A stretch of 64,000 nucleotides of DNA from Lytechinus pictus (GCF_037042905.1 NC_087249.1:16949401-17013400), one strand, 5' to 3'. Numbered from the stretch's first letter, positions 1-11,539 are shown. A program made the numbers and translations. Notes: a model not told the origin generated them from the letters alone.

Positions 1-2620
1 TTGTCACCGTCTTTCACATGAAGAAGCCAGCTTCACAGACTTCAAGGGGAACTCTCAAATACTTCTGTAAGTCAAGCCTTTAATTGACCTATGGGAGTGT
101 TGCAAGAAACTTGCAATTAGTGGCAAATTTGCGATTGATTGCTGGTCTACTTCATGCATCAACAAGTATGAATTGGTTTGATTTAGTTAAAATTGATCTA
201 TCACTTGTAAATTTGCAACTGTTTGCAATATTTTCTTGCAATGCCCCTAAGTTGATTACAAGTCTTTAAGATTTTAGTCTTTTTAGTCGTTCTACCTATG
301 ACTAATGTAAATGCATTATAATTTGTCTTGCTATTATTGTAAGTATTTTTATTATGTAAGTTAGAAATGCTCCCTGGTAGTTATAACCACTCCAATTTAT
401 TGATATAAATCTCATCATTTCATCATGTAAAACTTACCAGTTTGAAATTGAAGTAACATTTTTTTTTTCTATAAAGCATTCTCTGATGCACAGTAAAATT
501 CACTTCATGATTTATTTTTATTCATCAATGATGGTATTTATTAGCATCAAGGATGTTTATCCTCATGTGATAAATAAAAGTTTTGTTAAGGATGAGCATG
601 GTTTGAAATTTCAAGTTACCGCAAGACTTGATATAGTTAAGTTCCAAATTAGCTTTAGATTGTTGCTGACAGTACAATGTGATATCACTGTCATAAACAA
701 TCTTGTAGGGTTCAGTGAATTTAATCAGGAATATGACATTCTGAACAGAATGACAGTTGCGATCTTTATTTTTATTTTTCTCTTCAATAATATTGTATTT
801 TCTGTCATTAGTGTTTATTATGTAAATTGCTTAAATAAATTTGAAATAACAAGTTAGATATGATGCTTACATTACCAGTGATATCATTGTTTGTATTTTT
901 AATTTATGATAGGGAAGTTAACGTGATTGTACACATTTAAGGTCATTACCTTTTTATGAGTGAATGTTATATCAGTTAAAAATCCAGAACTTGATTGACG
1001 AATGATCTTATAATCTGACTTTAATAAGTCTTTTGTCTTTTTCTTTCAAATTTTCAGTCACCAGATCACCTAGAAGGCCTACAAAGAAAGGATTTCATCA
1101 ATGTGCTGTTCTTAAAGGTAACCATTTGTATGTCCAGGGGTGCGTAACACAAAGCTTATCTATGATTGTACAACATTTTCCCACGATGGATTCCATTGAC
1201 TGCAATGTACAATTAATTGTGAAAATCAAGCGTACGTTGAATAGCTAACCTTTGTGTTACGCGACCCAGAGCATCATAATTTCTTCTTAGTTATTCTGTT
1301 TAGCAATTCCTTAAATTATGTTCAGGTTACTTTGCAATAGTCTATTATTTCTGGAACACAGAAATCTGTTTGACTTTAGAAGATGTATATAATTATTATT
1401 ATTAGTAGTAGTAGTAGTAGTAGTAGTAGTATCATCATTATTTGTTATTTAATATTATTAATTATTATTGATTTTATTTTTATTGTTATTATCTTTATTA
1501 TTGTTGTTATTTATTTTGCATAATCAAACATATAAAGAACATATACACGAAATAGAATAATGAGAGTCACATATTCATTTGCATAATCTGGAATTCAAAA
1601 AAGTTGCTTCCACTTATACAGATATTCAGCTTATTCAAGGTTATCTGACCCCCATATATGCAGGACCTTTTTTGGAATGATTTATCTCTGCTTTGTGCTT
1701 CATATAAAAAGTTGTAATGCTCTCAAATGATCATGGCTTGTATAGTTCATGGAGAGAAGAATGAATGGAGAAAAATTAGGGTTGAATGTACAAGAAAGTT
1801 GATTATTTTATGGAATTGCCCTCTTGTGACTTTCTGAGATCCAACTTTGAACTTGAAATTTCTCTTTTCCGCCAAGATCTTAGGTCATGTATAGGATTAT
1901 TTCTCTTCTATTTGCAAACTCTGCTTTCCTTAATAATAATGCAGGATTGATTGTCTTTTTGTCACTTTAGTTTAGGACTTATGCAAAAATACTGAATCAG
2001 AAACTGATTATTATGATTACTTGATATTATTGTACAAATGTGACCAGAAGTAACCGACCAAAGATAGTGATAGATTAGTGTACTAAATGATATCTATACT
2101 TGTTTGTTCAGTTTTATTTTACTGTTTGTTTGATTCCATTTTGATAATTTTCAACATATTTGTCCAGTTTTTGGACCATAAGGTTTTTTATTATTTGCCT
2201 TCTGATTTATATTGCGTTCAGTATATTGCAATTATATTGCAATTCTGATTTATATTGCAATAAAATTTCTTAACCAATGCAGGGCACAAGTCCTTTGTTG
2301 GAGCCATCGCTTTCGCTCATTCTGGCGCTTACTTAGTCTCGGCTGGATGGGACGGTCAGCTCCTCATCTGGAATGTCTCTGACATTGACGATGCCATCGA
2401 GAGTGAGGACATCAACATTGAGATTGTCTGCTCTTCTGGTTTTGTGATGGGGAGGTCATCCAGGAGTCAGAGTTTGAACTTAGTGTCACGACCGTTCGTG
2501 CCGGAGGATATTGTGGTGTTTGCCTCGAACGCTGTGGTGATGTACAGGACCAGTGTGAATAGGGTCAGCCTTGCGATGTACGAAATACCAAAGAAGTATT
2601 CAGAGATAGCTCCCACATGA
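1..2620 (+). CDS. WD40-repeat protein, C-terminal part (three exons, 5' end outside window)
   Basis: Exons 1-66, 1058-1117 and 2283-2620 join in one frame. Donors are GTAAGT after 66 and GTAACC after 1117; acceptors are TTTTCAG before 1058 and AATGCAG before 2283. The stop is TGA at 2618-2620. The partial product is about 154 residues. The third exon opens with a WD40 blade: GHKSFVGAIAF, then LVSAGWDGQLLIWNV, with the GH and WD-like signatures of a beta-propeller scaffold. After it comes a serine-rich stretch and a tail ending KKYSEIAPT. The first exon encodes HMKKPASQ-type basic sequence. WD40 propellers bind other proteins and have no catalysis of their own. I cannot name the orthologue: the last blade resembles WDR44-like proteins only in general layout. 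The two introns are about 1.0 and 1.2 kb; the first visible exon begins mid-gene. Confidence 0.85.
1137..1267. mobile_element. MITE with GTAACACAAAG terminal inverted repeats, copy 1
   Basis: The ends are GGGGTGCGTAACACAAAG and its near-complement CTTTGTGTTACGCGACCC, about 130 bp apart, inside the second WD40-gene intron. The interior has a second inverted pair around TGTACAATTAATTGTG. A second copy in opposite orientation lies at 30907-31037. It has no coding capacity; superfamily unassigned. Confidence 0.8.
1391..1515. repeat. Simple repeat (ATT)n/(AGT)n
   Basis: Imperfect ATT runs flank an uninterrupted run of about nine TAG/AGT units near 1403-1430, inside an intron. Ordinary microsatellite. 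Confidence 0.9.
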
Positions 2621-3430
2621 ACAAACTTTACAATCCTGCTATATAAATGTCAAGAGTTGTAGTCAGTATGAGAGATCATAGGAAAAAATCTCAAGGTAAA
2701 TTGTTTTTGTTTTGTTCCTTTTTTTTTGGGGGGGGGGGTCTTCTGGTCATGTAGGTCAACCAGTCTCTACATAAACAGATATTCTGTGATGGTTTTGATT
2801 TTGTTTACTTTGTCTCGCCAACCAGAGGTGAAGGTGAGACTTGGGGATCCGAATGCCTTCCGTCTATCTGTCATATGTCCGTCCTTTGCAAATGTCTTAT
2901 GACACATTAACTTGATAAATGCACTTCTCCAAAGCGGTTTCAATTGTACCAGGATACAAAACCATAGACTGCAGATTTCTTGTACAGAATTACATTATTT
3001 AGGGAACGCTAAGAAATTATAAATGTGCACTCTTAGCAAAGGGAGCTAAATTCGTGCTCGAATAATAATACTAGAATACTAGAAATCTGCATAATCCATG
3101 TTTTTTTTTCCATGGTGCAACTGATACCTTCTCTTGAGAATATGGGTCTGTAAGTTAACACTTAATCAGAGTATCATGTTTTACAAACAGAATAAAGTGA
3201 TTTTTTTTTTTTTGGGGGGGGGGTAATTCCATTATAAAATAATCCTGTATACTTTTTAATAGAAATTCCTGTGTTAGACAGGGAAAGCTGTCAGTTCTGG
3301 GGGTTGATTTCTGACATTTTTCCAGCATTCCCATCATATAGAGTTAAGTAAATCCAACATACTCTGTGGAATAACCAACAGTAATGAGACTTGAAACTTG
3401 GTTTACTCTTGTGGTTATTGTTGAAATGTG
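2621..3430. other. 3' flank of the WD40 gene, no further coding signal
   Basis: AT-rich sequence after the WD40 stop, presumably 3' UTR and intergenic DNA. It holds two T(n)G(n) junctions, near 2720-2739 and 3201-3222, where a poly-T run passes directly into a poly-G run. No polyadenylation site could be fixed. Confidence 0.6.
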
Positions 3431-3765
3431 ATATAATAATAATAATAATAATCCGCATTTATATAGCGCTTAACACATCGGAACGACGTCCCTAAGCGCT
3501 TTACAGATATATTATTACCCTGGTCATCGGATCCTTGCATGCCCGCATACAATGTATGCACCTTCTCCACTCCCTGGGGAGCATTCCAACAAGAGTTCCA
3601 AGACTCAATTGCTAGGCATACTACATAGGCTTTCGAATCCTACCGGGTACCCATTTAACACCTGGGTGGAGAGTGGCAAATTGTGGATTGACGCCTTGCC
3701 AAAGGACGCTAGACCATGGTGGGATTTGAACACACGACCCTCTGATTACAAGACGATATGTGCAT
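3431..3765 (-). mobile_element. tRNA-derived SINE with an (ATT)n tail
   Basis: Read on the minus strand, a Pol III B-box-like GTTCAAATCCC sits near 3722-3735 (head side). The body then runs to a tail GTTAAGCGCTATATAAAT, followed by ATT units at 3431-3450. The 5' head beyond the B box is diverged or truncated and no clean A box is visible. The tail is nearly the same as the 3' end of the L2/CR1-type LINE at 40310-40860, as expected if the SINE is copied by that LINE's enzyme. Confidence 0.75.
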
Positions 3766-4815
3766 CTTGCTTCAGTGAAATTACAAATGAGTTTATGTAT
3801 CTGATTTTTGGAATGTCGTGAGTAAACGTCAACCTCGTATCTATGTTTGGAGGAAAAATGTTTGCTTAAGATTAATTGTTTAATGTGAAGAATTCAGACA
3901 TGCCAAGCGTGAGACTTCAGCATTAGGGGCTCTTGCAAATCCCTCAAATCTCTTTCTCACGTATGTATTGCAGCCTATCTCCATTATATATTTTACACAA
4001 TGCCTTTGATCTTACGCTGAATCACAAAAAATCTTTCGCGTATCTGGTCTTTGAATTTGGCATCTCTGAGAATTTTCAAGATAAGTGCAATATGCTGGAT
4101 GCTTCAAAATAAAAGAAACAAAAAACACATCTTCAATTGATAAAATATATATTATTTAAATAAAATGATAATCAAAATTATGTACACTGCAACTTAAAAC
4201 TTATCAATATTTTAATGATTCTTGATTAAGTTTGTGGAACCATCCATCACTGAACATCATTGTTATAAAAGATATTTTTCAAAATTGAAAATGATTGATG
4301 TATATTTGACAGATTGAACCTGGAAAATAAAAGAATAAGATCAAAAACTCTCTACACTTGTTCCTTTTTTGTCTTAATCTAAAAACCTTTATTTAAAAAA
4401 AAATTATCTCTTAGGCTATGTGTTAAAAAATCAGGTAAATTGGTTGATTTAATTCAAATCGGTGAACTTTAAAAGTCCAGTCTACCCAAACAGTAATTTG
4501 ATTTAAATAAGACCCAAATAAAATGAAACGAGCAAAGCACATAAAGTTTTAGATATTGGATGTAAAAAAAGAAGTTATGAGATTTTACATTCTCACCTAT
4601 TTTCACAAAAGTTATCATAGGCGGTATGCAAAGGAAGGAAGCAATAATATCCAATTACTGTTTATTCTGTATTTTATCATATAAAATATGATTTATTTTT
4701 TTTAATTTAATAGTGCATATTTGACATGGATTTGCATATCACCGTTCTTATGCAAAAAACTGTGTCATGAAAATAAGCAACACTTTAAAGTAAAACCTTT
4801 TTTTTTTTTACTTTA
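3766..4815. other. AT-rich intergenic stretch, nothing recognised
   Basis: No splice-supported reading frame, RNA gene or clear repeat ends were seen. Short ORFs here look like chance. Confidence 0.5.
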
Positions 4816-5562
4816 GGGGCCCATTTCAAATGGAGTTACAACTATGGTAACTTTAAAGGGGAATCCAACCCAAAAAAAACTTCTTTTTATAAGAAAAATC
4901 AGACAAGTTGATAGGTGAAAGTTTGAACAATATTGGACAAACAACAAGAAAGTTATGAATTTTTAAAAGTTGTAAATATTGGCAATCACTATACTCATGG
5001 AGACTTCAAATTGGCCGCATATGGGATGTCATAGTGATGTAAGGCAAGGACCACTCTTCCATGTACTCCAATACATATTATGGCTTAAATGTCATTTTTC
5101 CCAAAAGTTTTATTTCAAATTATATTTTTCTTTCATGAGGACATTAAACAATATAATACCTGGGTTATATTTAGATTACTGCCCAAGGGGAATGGGTACT
5201 TAGGAGAAAACCACAAATCCCTGATAATAAAGTACATGGCCTATGGGAAAGTTGTCCTTGCTCCTTGTCATAATTTACTTACCCAGTTGCCAATTTGAAA
5301 TCTACATACTATTAGTGATCTCAATTTTAAATCAGCTATAACTTTCTTATTGCTTGTCCGATTTCTTTCAAAATTTCACAATTCTGTTTAATTTATTTTT
5401 TCTCTTCCCCAACACAACATTTTATGGCCAAGGCTGGATTCCCCTTTAAGATTATCACAACTACCATGGAAACCTTGATTGTGATTGGCCCTGTTGTCAT
5501 GGTAGTTTTTAAAATGGCAGTGACAACAGTTGTAGTGTAAGTCCTTTATGAAGCAGGCCCCA
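4816..5562. mobile_element. Outer MITE with GGGGCC...TTCA ends, split by another MITE
   Basis: The left end GGGGCCCATTTCAAATGG with GTTACAACTATGG pairs with the right end, whose complement reads GGGGCCTGCTTCATAAAGG with TTACACTACAACTG. The MITE at 4853-5448 lies between the two halves, so the outer element is the older insertion. Confidence 0.65.
4853..5448. mobile_element. MITE with TTAAAGGGGAATCCA ends, nested
   Basis: Terminal inverted repeats are TTAAAGGGGAATCCAACCC at the left and GGCTGGATTCCCCTTTAA at the right, about 595 bp apart. Near the right end is a TAACTTTCTTATTG...CCGATTT core also found in other elements of this window. No protein is encoded. Confidence 0.75.
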
Positions 5563-6023
5563 GATTCAAATTAATTTTACCTGTTTGATTTATCTCTTTT
5601 CATCTAGTCAACTTTGGGTGGACTTTGATTTGCCTCTTTTTCCCCACCATGAAATATACCCTTGGACCACCGTCCCCCATACATGCCGATAACTGACCAT
5701 GGAAGATAAAATTGATAATACTTGGATATGATTAATATTTGATTTGATTCATAATTCTCTTTTCTCTCTTTATCTCCCCCTCTCCCTCTTTCTTTTTCTC
5801 GGTCTTATTTTATTTTATTCAAATTTCAAGTATATCTCTTTGATCCCTCAAAGGGCAAGTCGGATTATGCTGCATTTGTAGAGCATGTAGAGACTTCTGA
5901 AATAAATGTTAGGTGCTATTTAAGCTGATCATGATTATCCTCAACAATTTGATTTTAAACTACATGAAAATATCTTAGGAAGAGAAAGTTGAAAAAAAAA
6001 TCATCATTGTGGAATTTGGTGGT
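5563..6023. other. Intergenic, includes a pyrimidine-rich tract
   Basis: A CT-rich run lies at about 5755-5805. Nothing else recognised. Confidence 0.5.
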
Positions 6024-6495
6024 GTTCATTATTCCGAAAATTTGCTTTTTTTTTAAAAGGGCTGAAAATTCTAAACTTTTGTGGTATTGTTCTGAAGGTT
6101 CATCAATTCATTTGTTATTCTGAAACTTTGTTGATCTGACAATGAAATAAGGTTTGTTATTTCAAAGGTTTGTTAAAAAGAAAATAGGATTTGTTTATCT
6201 AAAGGTTCATTCATTTGACAATAAAATAAGGTTTATTCCAAACGTGAAATAAGGACAGAAAACAGGGTTCGTTATTCTGAATGTTCATTAATCGATAATA
6301 AAGTAAGGCCTGTTATTCTTAAGGTTTGTGACATAATGAAATTATGTTCTCCTTTTCCATAGGTTGATAGTCCAGAAATGTAATGTTAATCAGTTTGAAA
6401 ATGATTATGAATCATACAAACCTTGTTTCATATTTCAGAAGAAAAAACCATTGGAATAACATTTTTTTTTCCACTTTCAGAATAATGAACTTTCA
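6024..6495. repeat. Degenerate foldback/minisatellite of GTTCATTATTC units
   Basis: Repeated motifs of the type AAGGTTTGTTATTCTGAAG and CAATAAAATAAGG recur from about 6024 to 6320. At the far end the inverse motif TTTCAGAATAATGAACTTTC (6474-6493) faces the left-hand GTTCATTATTCCGAAAA. The units are too decayed for exact boundaries. Confidence 0.5.
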
Positions 6496-6557
6496 GGTAA
6501 ACTGATCTTTGGACTTGTGATCCTTTGGAATATCGTTGTTTGAGTTGATCAACCTTT

Positions 6558-6672
6558 AGTAGGGTGTCATCCGCATGTTAAATTCAAATGGAAGAAGAGA
6601 AACAGTCAGGGAGGCCATTTATGAAACTCAAGAACAGAAGGGGACCCAGAACAGTGCCCTGAGGCACGCCAA
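6558..6672 (-). pseudogene. Fragment of a non-LTR retrotransposon reverse transcriptase
   Basis: The minus strand reads GVPQGTVLGPLLFLSFINGL, the conserved RT block before the catalytic site. After two in-frame stops it reads HADDT, a decayed form of the catalytic (Y/F)ADDT box. Only about 38 codons are recognisable. It lies about 240 bp downstream of the sialyltransferase stop on the same strand. Clade not assignable, CR1/Jockey-like. Confidence 0.8.
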
Positions 6673-6911
6673 TTTATATCAAAATACTATTAAAGCCTGC
6701 TTTATCAATTCAGAGTTGATTCCACATACTGATATGTTCTCCAAGTCGCCCTTATTTACCCTGTTCACATTTTTGGATGGGCTTATTCCAGGAAATAAAT
6801 AAACTATGTACATAGACAACCTATGGAAGTTCAATAATGTAAACAGTAGATCGACACTCTTCTTTAAAGTCAATAAAAATACTTCTTGTCAAATATGACA
6901 AACGGAAGCAA

Positions 6912-9900
6912 TCATATAAAGTGATTAGTAGTTGAGCAATTGTTGATTATTCGGATTGCACGTTTATTTTCTAGGTCCAGTAAGAATTTGTATTCACTTG
7001 GCATGCGGTGGGAATTCCTTTTGTAGTTCATTTTCACTTCTGGCTCATAATAGTGATGAGGGATTGTCCGGTTATAATCGTCAATGTAAAACGGGTAGAA
7101 TCCGAACAATGATATCTCATCGCAGAGTTGGGTCATGGGCGCGAGAAGGCTTGAGCCAGACGATGGGTTGCGGAAATGCCACAACCTGTAAAAACAGAAA
7201 AACAATATACATGTATTTAGAACACATTTTGCCTCTAAATCGCAAAATCAATGAAACATTACCAGACTTTTTCTTTAGATTATTTCATCCTTTGTCTTTA
7301 ACGCTTGCATGCCCCCATGCTCATTACCTCTTTATTTTACTCTCTCAAGTCCCTGTTTAGTATTCCAGTAAGAGCTGTGAAAGGTTCAAGAAAGTTTTTA
7401 AAAAATGCAAGTTACTGTCGCATCCGACCGGGTTCTAGTTTAATGATTTACTATTATGGGGAAAATTCTTTTTTTTTTTCAATTTAGTTTAGTTATGCTT
7501 GATTGCTATTTGAATTTCTGAAAATGAATTTGATTATGTGGGCTTGGGTTAAATACACACACACCCTCAACCTTACACACAGAACTGATCAATTACCGTT
7601 GTGCGGTCCCTATAAGAGACACGTAATTAATCCCAACGCTGAAGTGAAGATGAAACTGTTTTCTCAACAGAGGGAGTATATCGATGATCATCCTATAGGT
7701 GCGGCGCCCTCTCGCTGGCCAAAGTACACTGTCATTCTTCAAAAGTCCCAGCCTGTCAATAACACCGCCACATTTTGTTGTTAAATTCCTTTTCAGCCAT
7801 TCGGAGTCGGATTTGTTTGCCAGCTTTCCGACATTCCGCAAACAAGCCTGCAAAAGCTTGCATTGTTCCCCGTTGATGGTCATGAAGGTGACCTTTGAAC
7901 CCACATCTGATGAATATTCATGACCAAACTTTGCCAAGTTCATCCGGACGATCAGGTCCGAGTCGTCTATCAGGTCGCCGCAACTGCTGTTTAGCAGTAT
8001 CCCCGAGTTTCCGACAAGGGCGCAAGACTTCGCCCGCTTTGAAATGATTTCTGTTAGATTATTCACAGCAGCTCTTGTTTTCTTAGCCGTGATGTTCTTT
8101 GGATCGACGTGGGCATGGAATATCTGGATCGCTTGCCAAGGCTGTATTTTCTTCTTTATCATATTTCTGCAATAATAAAAAAAAATTTAAAAACTCAAAC
8201 GTAATAACAATACTTATTTCTTATTCGGCGCTTTTCCCATAAGGCCCAAAGCGCTTATAATGAAATTAATTTAAAGAAATTATATAATGCTAAAACTACT
8301 AACTATATATATTCTTCTTCATTCATAGGCCGATTTTTTCCTCTTATTTGTTTCAGATTTTGACAAAGTTTGTGATTCTTTTGACGAAGAATTATTCGCG
8401 GCGATAGGGTGTTAGGGAGTTTCTCTTCGCGGTGTCCGGGTTATAATCGCCAAATAACAAAATACAGCAAGGAGGTCTTTGTCGAAAAGTGATGAACCGA
8501 AACATCACTTTTGTCCTTAGTTTTGGAGTTGACGTAAAATTGCATAAATGTCGTTTGTCCAGAGTCAAGGATAAAAGTGCTGTTTTGATTAATTTTCAAC
8601 AAAAACAACTTCTGAAGGTTGCCATGGTGAAGAAGAAGAGTGTAGTGGTTTCACGGTACACCATGTATTCTTTTGGGGCAAGGTTAGTGTTGGTGCTGAA
8701 ACGGACCACCAAAACTCGACGTTTTGACAAATGTGTTCTTGTCTTCAGCTTCTAGCTTACCAAACAAAATTTTAAAACTTCATTGCCCCCCCCCCCCCCC
8801 CCCTCGTGAAATCATCAATAACATTTAATACTGTTTTTCAACAAGAAATCATCCTAACTTACCGTAACTCTTGGACGGCTGTATTGTTCAGTGTCGACTT
8901 AGTTAGAATTGGTTTTATCTTGTAACGTTTATCATCTACAGTCAAATATCCGATGAAAATCAAGAAAGGAAATGGTTAAGTAAAATTGTAATATCTTACG
9001 ACGCCACATACAGAACATATATTTTTCTTGTCATAAGTTCAACCAAAAAAAGTGTTTTCCCCGTTATAACAGTCACTTAATATTTTTTTAGTTGAATTCA
9101 TAAATGTCTCCACTTATAAGGATTGGCCTAAATAAGAAGGGTTCGTAGGCATGCGTAAATCCAGTCAGAGCAGTGTTTGGGGTAGCAATATTGAGCAGAA
9201 AAATTACAAAAATGGGGCACCAAAATCTTTGTGCTATCTTAAAACAAAAAGGGCGTATATATCTATATCATGTAAAAATACAACTACCCCACTTTTTAAT
9301 AATTTCATTTTAATAAAATACGGAATGCGTGTCCTTGCTTTCTCCATCAATGTTTTGGTGTGACAAAAACTGAACTTGGCTTTAAGGTGCGAGCGAAGCA
9401 AGCGAGAAAAATATAATTAGCTGTGAGGGTGCATGGTGTCCGATTCCATTTTGTCCCTGAGAATATCAGTATAAAATACTGATGAACAAAATAATTATCA
9501 GTGCGAGAGAGCTTTTTGTGCATATCAAATTCTATTCTTTACAATTTTAGGATATAAGCAAATTTAGCGAAATGCCTTTCTTTCCCAAATCGTAGTAGAC
9601 GAGCCGTGATGTATGCATGCTTTAAAGCACACGAAAAGCGACACAAAAGTCCGAGATAACATCCCGAGGGGTAGGAGCTTATATTTTACATACCGTGATA
9701 ATAGGCATTATAATGATACTAATTTTTAATTACCGTTAGAAATGTATTTTGTTACTTTTCTAACGGTTATAGCTACATATTTGCACCTAGATGTACATAC
9801 TTAAAATACAATACATCTTACCGTTTTGATCAACGCTCAATAAATCACAAGGCGAAATATTAACCCATATCCCAAAGTGGATCGAAGACATGACGACGAT

Positions 9901-9939
9901 AACACAAGTCATTGCTTTCAAGATTTTGGTAGGCGACAT
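6912..9939 (-). CDS. Alpha-2,8-sialyltransferase-like protein (ST8Sia family, GT29)
   Basis: Four coding exons on the minus strand: 9939-9822, 8935-8863, 8166-7597 and 7185-6912. All introns are GT-AG and phases agree, giving 344 residues. The family transfers sialic acid from CMP-Neu5Ac to glycan acceptors in the Golgi. Residues ~6-28 form a signal anchor after a five-residue cytosolic tail, the usual type II topology. Sialylmotif L starts near residue 112 (CALVGNSGILLNSSCG), the form typical of ST8Sia. Motif S is near 261-286 (LCDEISLFGFYPF). The motif VS region has His313 and Glu318 (HRMPSE). N-glycosylation sequons include NNT in exon 2 and NIT in exon 3. Length is normal for the family (about 350). 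The ATG chosen is the only one that precedes the anchor. Which ST8Sia subtype, and the exact acceptor, cannot be told from sequence. Introns hold a SINE-tail relic and poly-C runs. Confidence 0.94.
8195..8275 (-). repeat. SINE/LINE 3'-tail relic (AGCGCTT motifs)
   Basis: Paired GGCGCTTTT / AAAGCGCTTATAATG motifs beside an AATAA-rich run resemble the 3' ends of the elements at 3431-3765 and 40310-40860. It lies inside a sialyltransferase intron. Fragment only. Confidence 0.5.
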
Positions 9940-10440
9940 AATTATTGTCGATCAAAGCAAAGTGACCTTTAGATGCGAAGAGAGACCGAGATGGACAATG
10001 ATCATAATATTATAGGGTAATATTAGCTCGAGATTAAGATTTCATGATCATACCGGTGCATGATTATAGTCTCTTCAAAGCAGACTTTTATTGACCCAGT
10101 GCTGAAGACATAGAGGGTACGTGGGCCGGGCGCGACCCCCCCCCCCCCCGGACGACGTTAGGTATAGACAAAACATGCGCGGCGATTTCGTAAGATTTTT
10201 GGCCCCTTTAGGGGGAGGGGGCAAGACGACCCCTCCCATAGGCTACCTTGAAAAAGATTCGAAATAGGGAACTCGATCCCACTGCCACACCCCCCCCCCC
10301 CCCGTCGATAGTCGGGGATGGGGTTGTATTCAGTTGAGAGAATATAATTTGGTAGTCTGTCATCGGAAGCTGACTAACTATAAACAACTGCTGAAAAAAA
10401 TAGAAGTTTGGGCATTATGTATCTGGATCAATTCTGTTAT
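9940..10440. other. 5' flank of the sialyltransferase gene and poly-C-rich DNA
   Basis: Upstream of the sialyltransferase start (minus strand). No TATA box stood out. At 10136-10149 and 10290-10303 there are poly-C runs in GC-richer sequence that resembles the poly-C ends of the hAT-like elements elsewhere, but no matching ends were found. Confidence 0.4.
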
Positions 10441-10588
10441 ACTCCCGAAAGCCAAATAAGTGTGAATAATTAATTCGGATGAATTTGCATAAAATTTCAC
10501 TTCTTGAGTGAATGTCACCCTCTTTAAAATGAATTTTGTGTAAAGCGCATTCTTATATATTCACTCTACATTCACTCTTTCGGGGGTG
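10441..10588. mobile_element. Small MITE with CTCCCGAAAG ends
   Basis: ACTCCCGAAAGCCAAATAAG at the left faces CATTCACTCTTTCGGGGGTG at the right. Interior copies of GTGAAT/ATTCAC are also in inverted orientation. About 148 bp, non-coding. Confidence 0.65.
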
Positions 10589-11318
10589 GGGCCGAGGGGT
10601 ATTGTTAGTCAATATTAGTACTGCTTCCCGCTTTTCATTGGATTGTTGACACTCATAACGTCACGAGAACATGAGAAATACTACTTGTCCAGAATTATAC
10701 TGTAGGCCTTCTTCCCGTGTTTGCATATCTTTTGTGATTTCAAAATAGCTCTGTCAATGAAAAAATCAGTGGAAACAGAAATAAAATGTGCGTTTGTCCA
10801 GATGTAAGACATTTAATTCAAAGGTACTTGAGCTGTAACAATATCACGAATGGCATCCTTTTGATTATGAAGAACTTGTGCGCGAAAAATACAAAATCAG
10901 ATATCATGACATTTACAAGTATATGACATGATCCTAAGCAGATGACTTTCCTGTGGCTAAATTAGAAATACACTGTATATACATGGAGCTCTGTGTTAAT
11001 AGCTCCATGCATGGTATATAATTTATGATTCTTTACCACGAGCGTAAATCCCGGGGGATGGGGGACATATTCCCTTACTTTTCGGAAAAGGGGTGTGGCA
11101 TGTACAATCATCCCCCCCCCCCCACTTTTCAAGACATAAACGATATTTTTTAATCATCAAATGGTTAACACTTCTGTTAATGCGTGGATTCATCTTTTAA
11201 TACAGTAAAATTGCTTAAATTAGCCTAATTTTGCATTCTAAAAACGCAAAATTTCTCACGCCGGCGGTATTTCCGCTCCCGCGCTCAATCTAAGAATCTG
11301 GCCATCTTTACAGGTCAG
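10589..11318. other. Intergenic; short hairpin and poly-C run
   Basis: A hairpin of TACATGGAGCT and AGCTCCATGCATGG lies at 10980-11015. A poly-C run lies at 11113-11123. No gene signal. Confidence 0.5.
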
Positions 11319-11539
11319 GTCCACCCCAGAAAAATACTGATTCAAATCAATATTATAGAGAAAAATACAAGAATAATGCTGAAAATTTCATCAAAATCGG
11401 ATGTAAAATAAGAAAGTTAAATTGGTTAATTTTTCACAAAACAGTTATATTCCCAACTCAGTGATATGCAAATGAGAGAGTCGATGATGACCTCTCTCCA
11501 GGGGCGGCGATTTTGGGGGGCCGGAGGTACAATGCCCCC

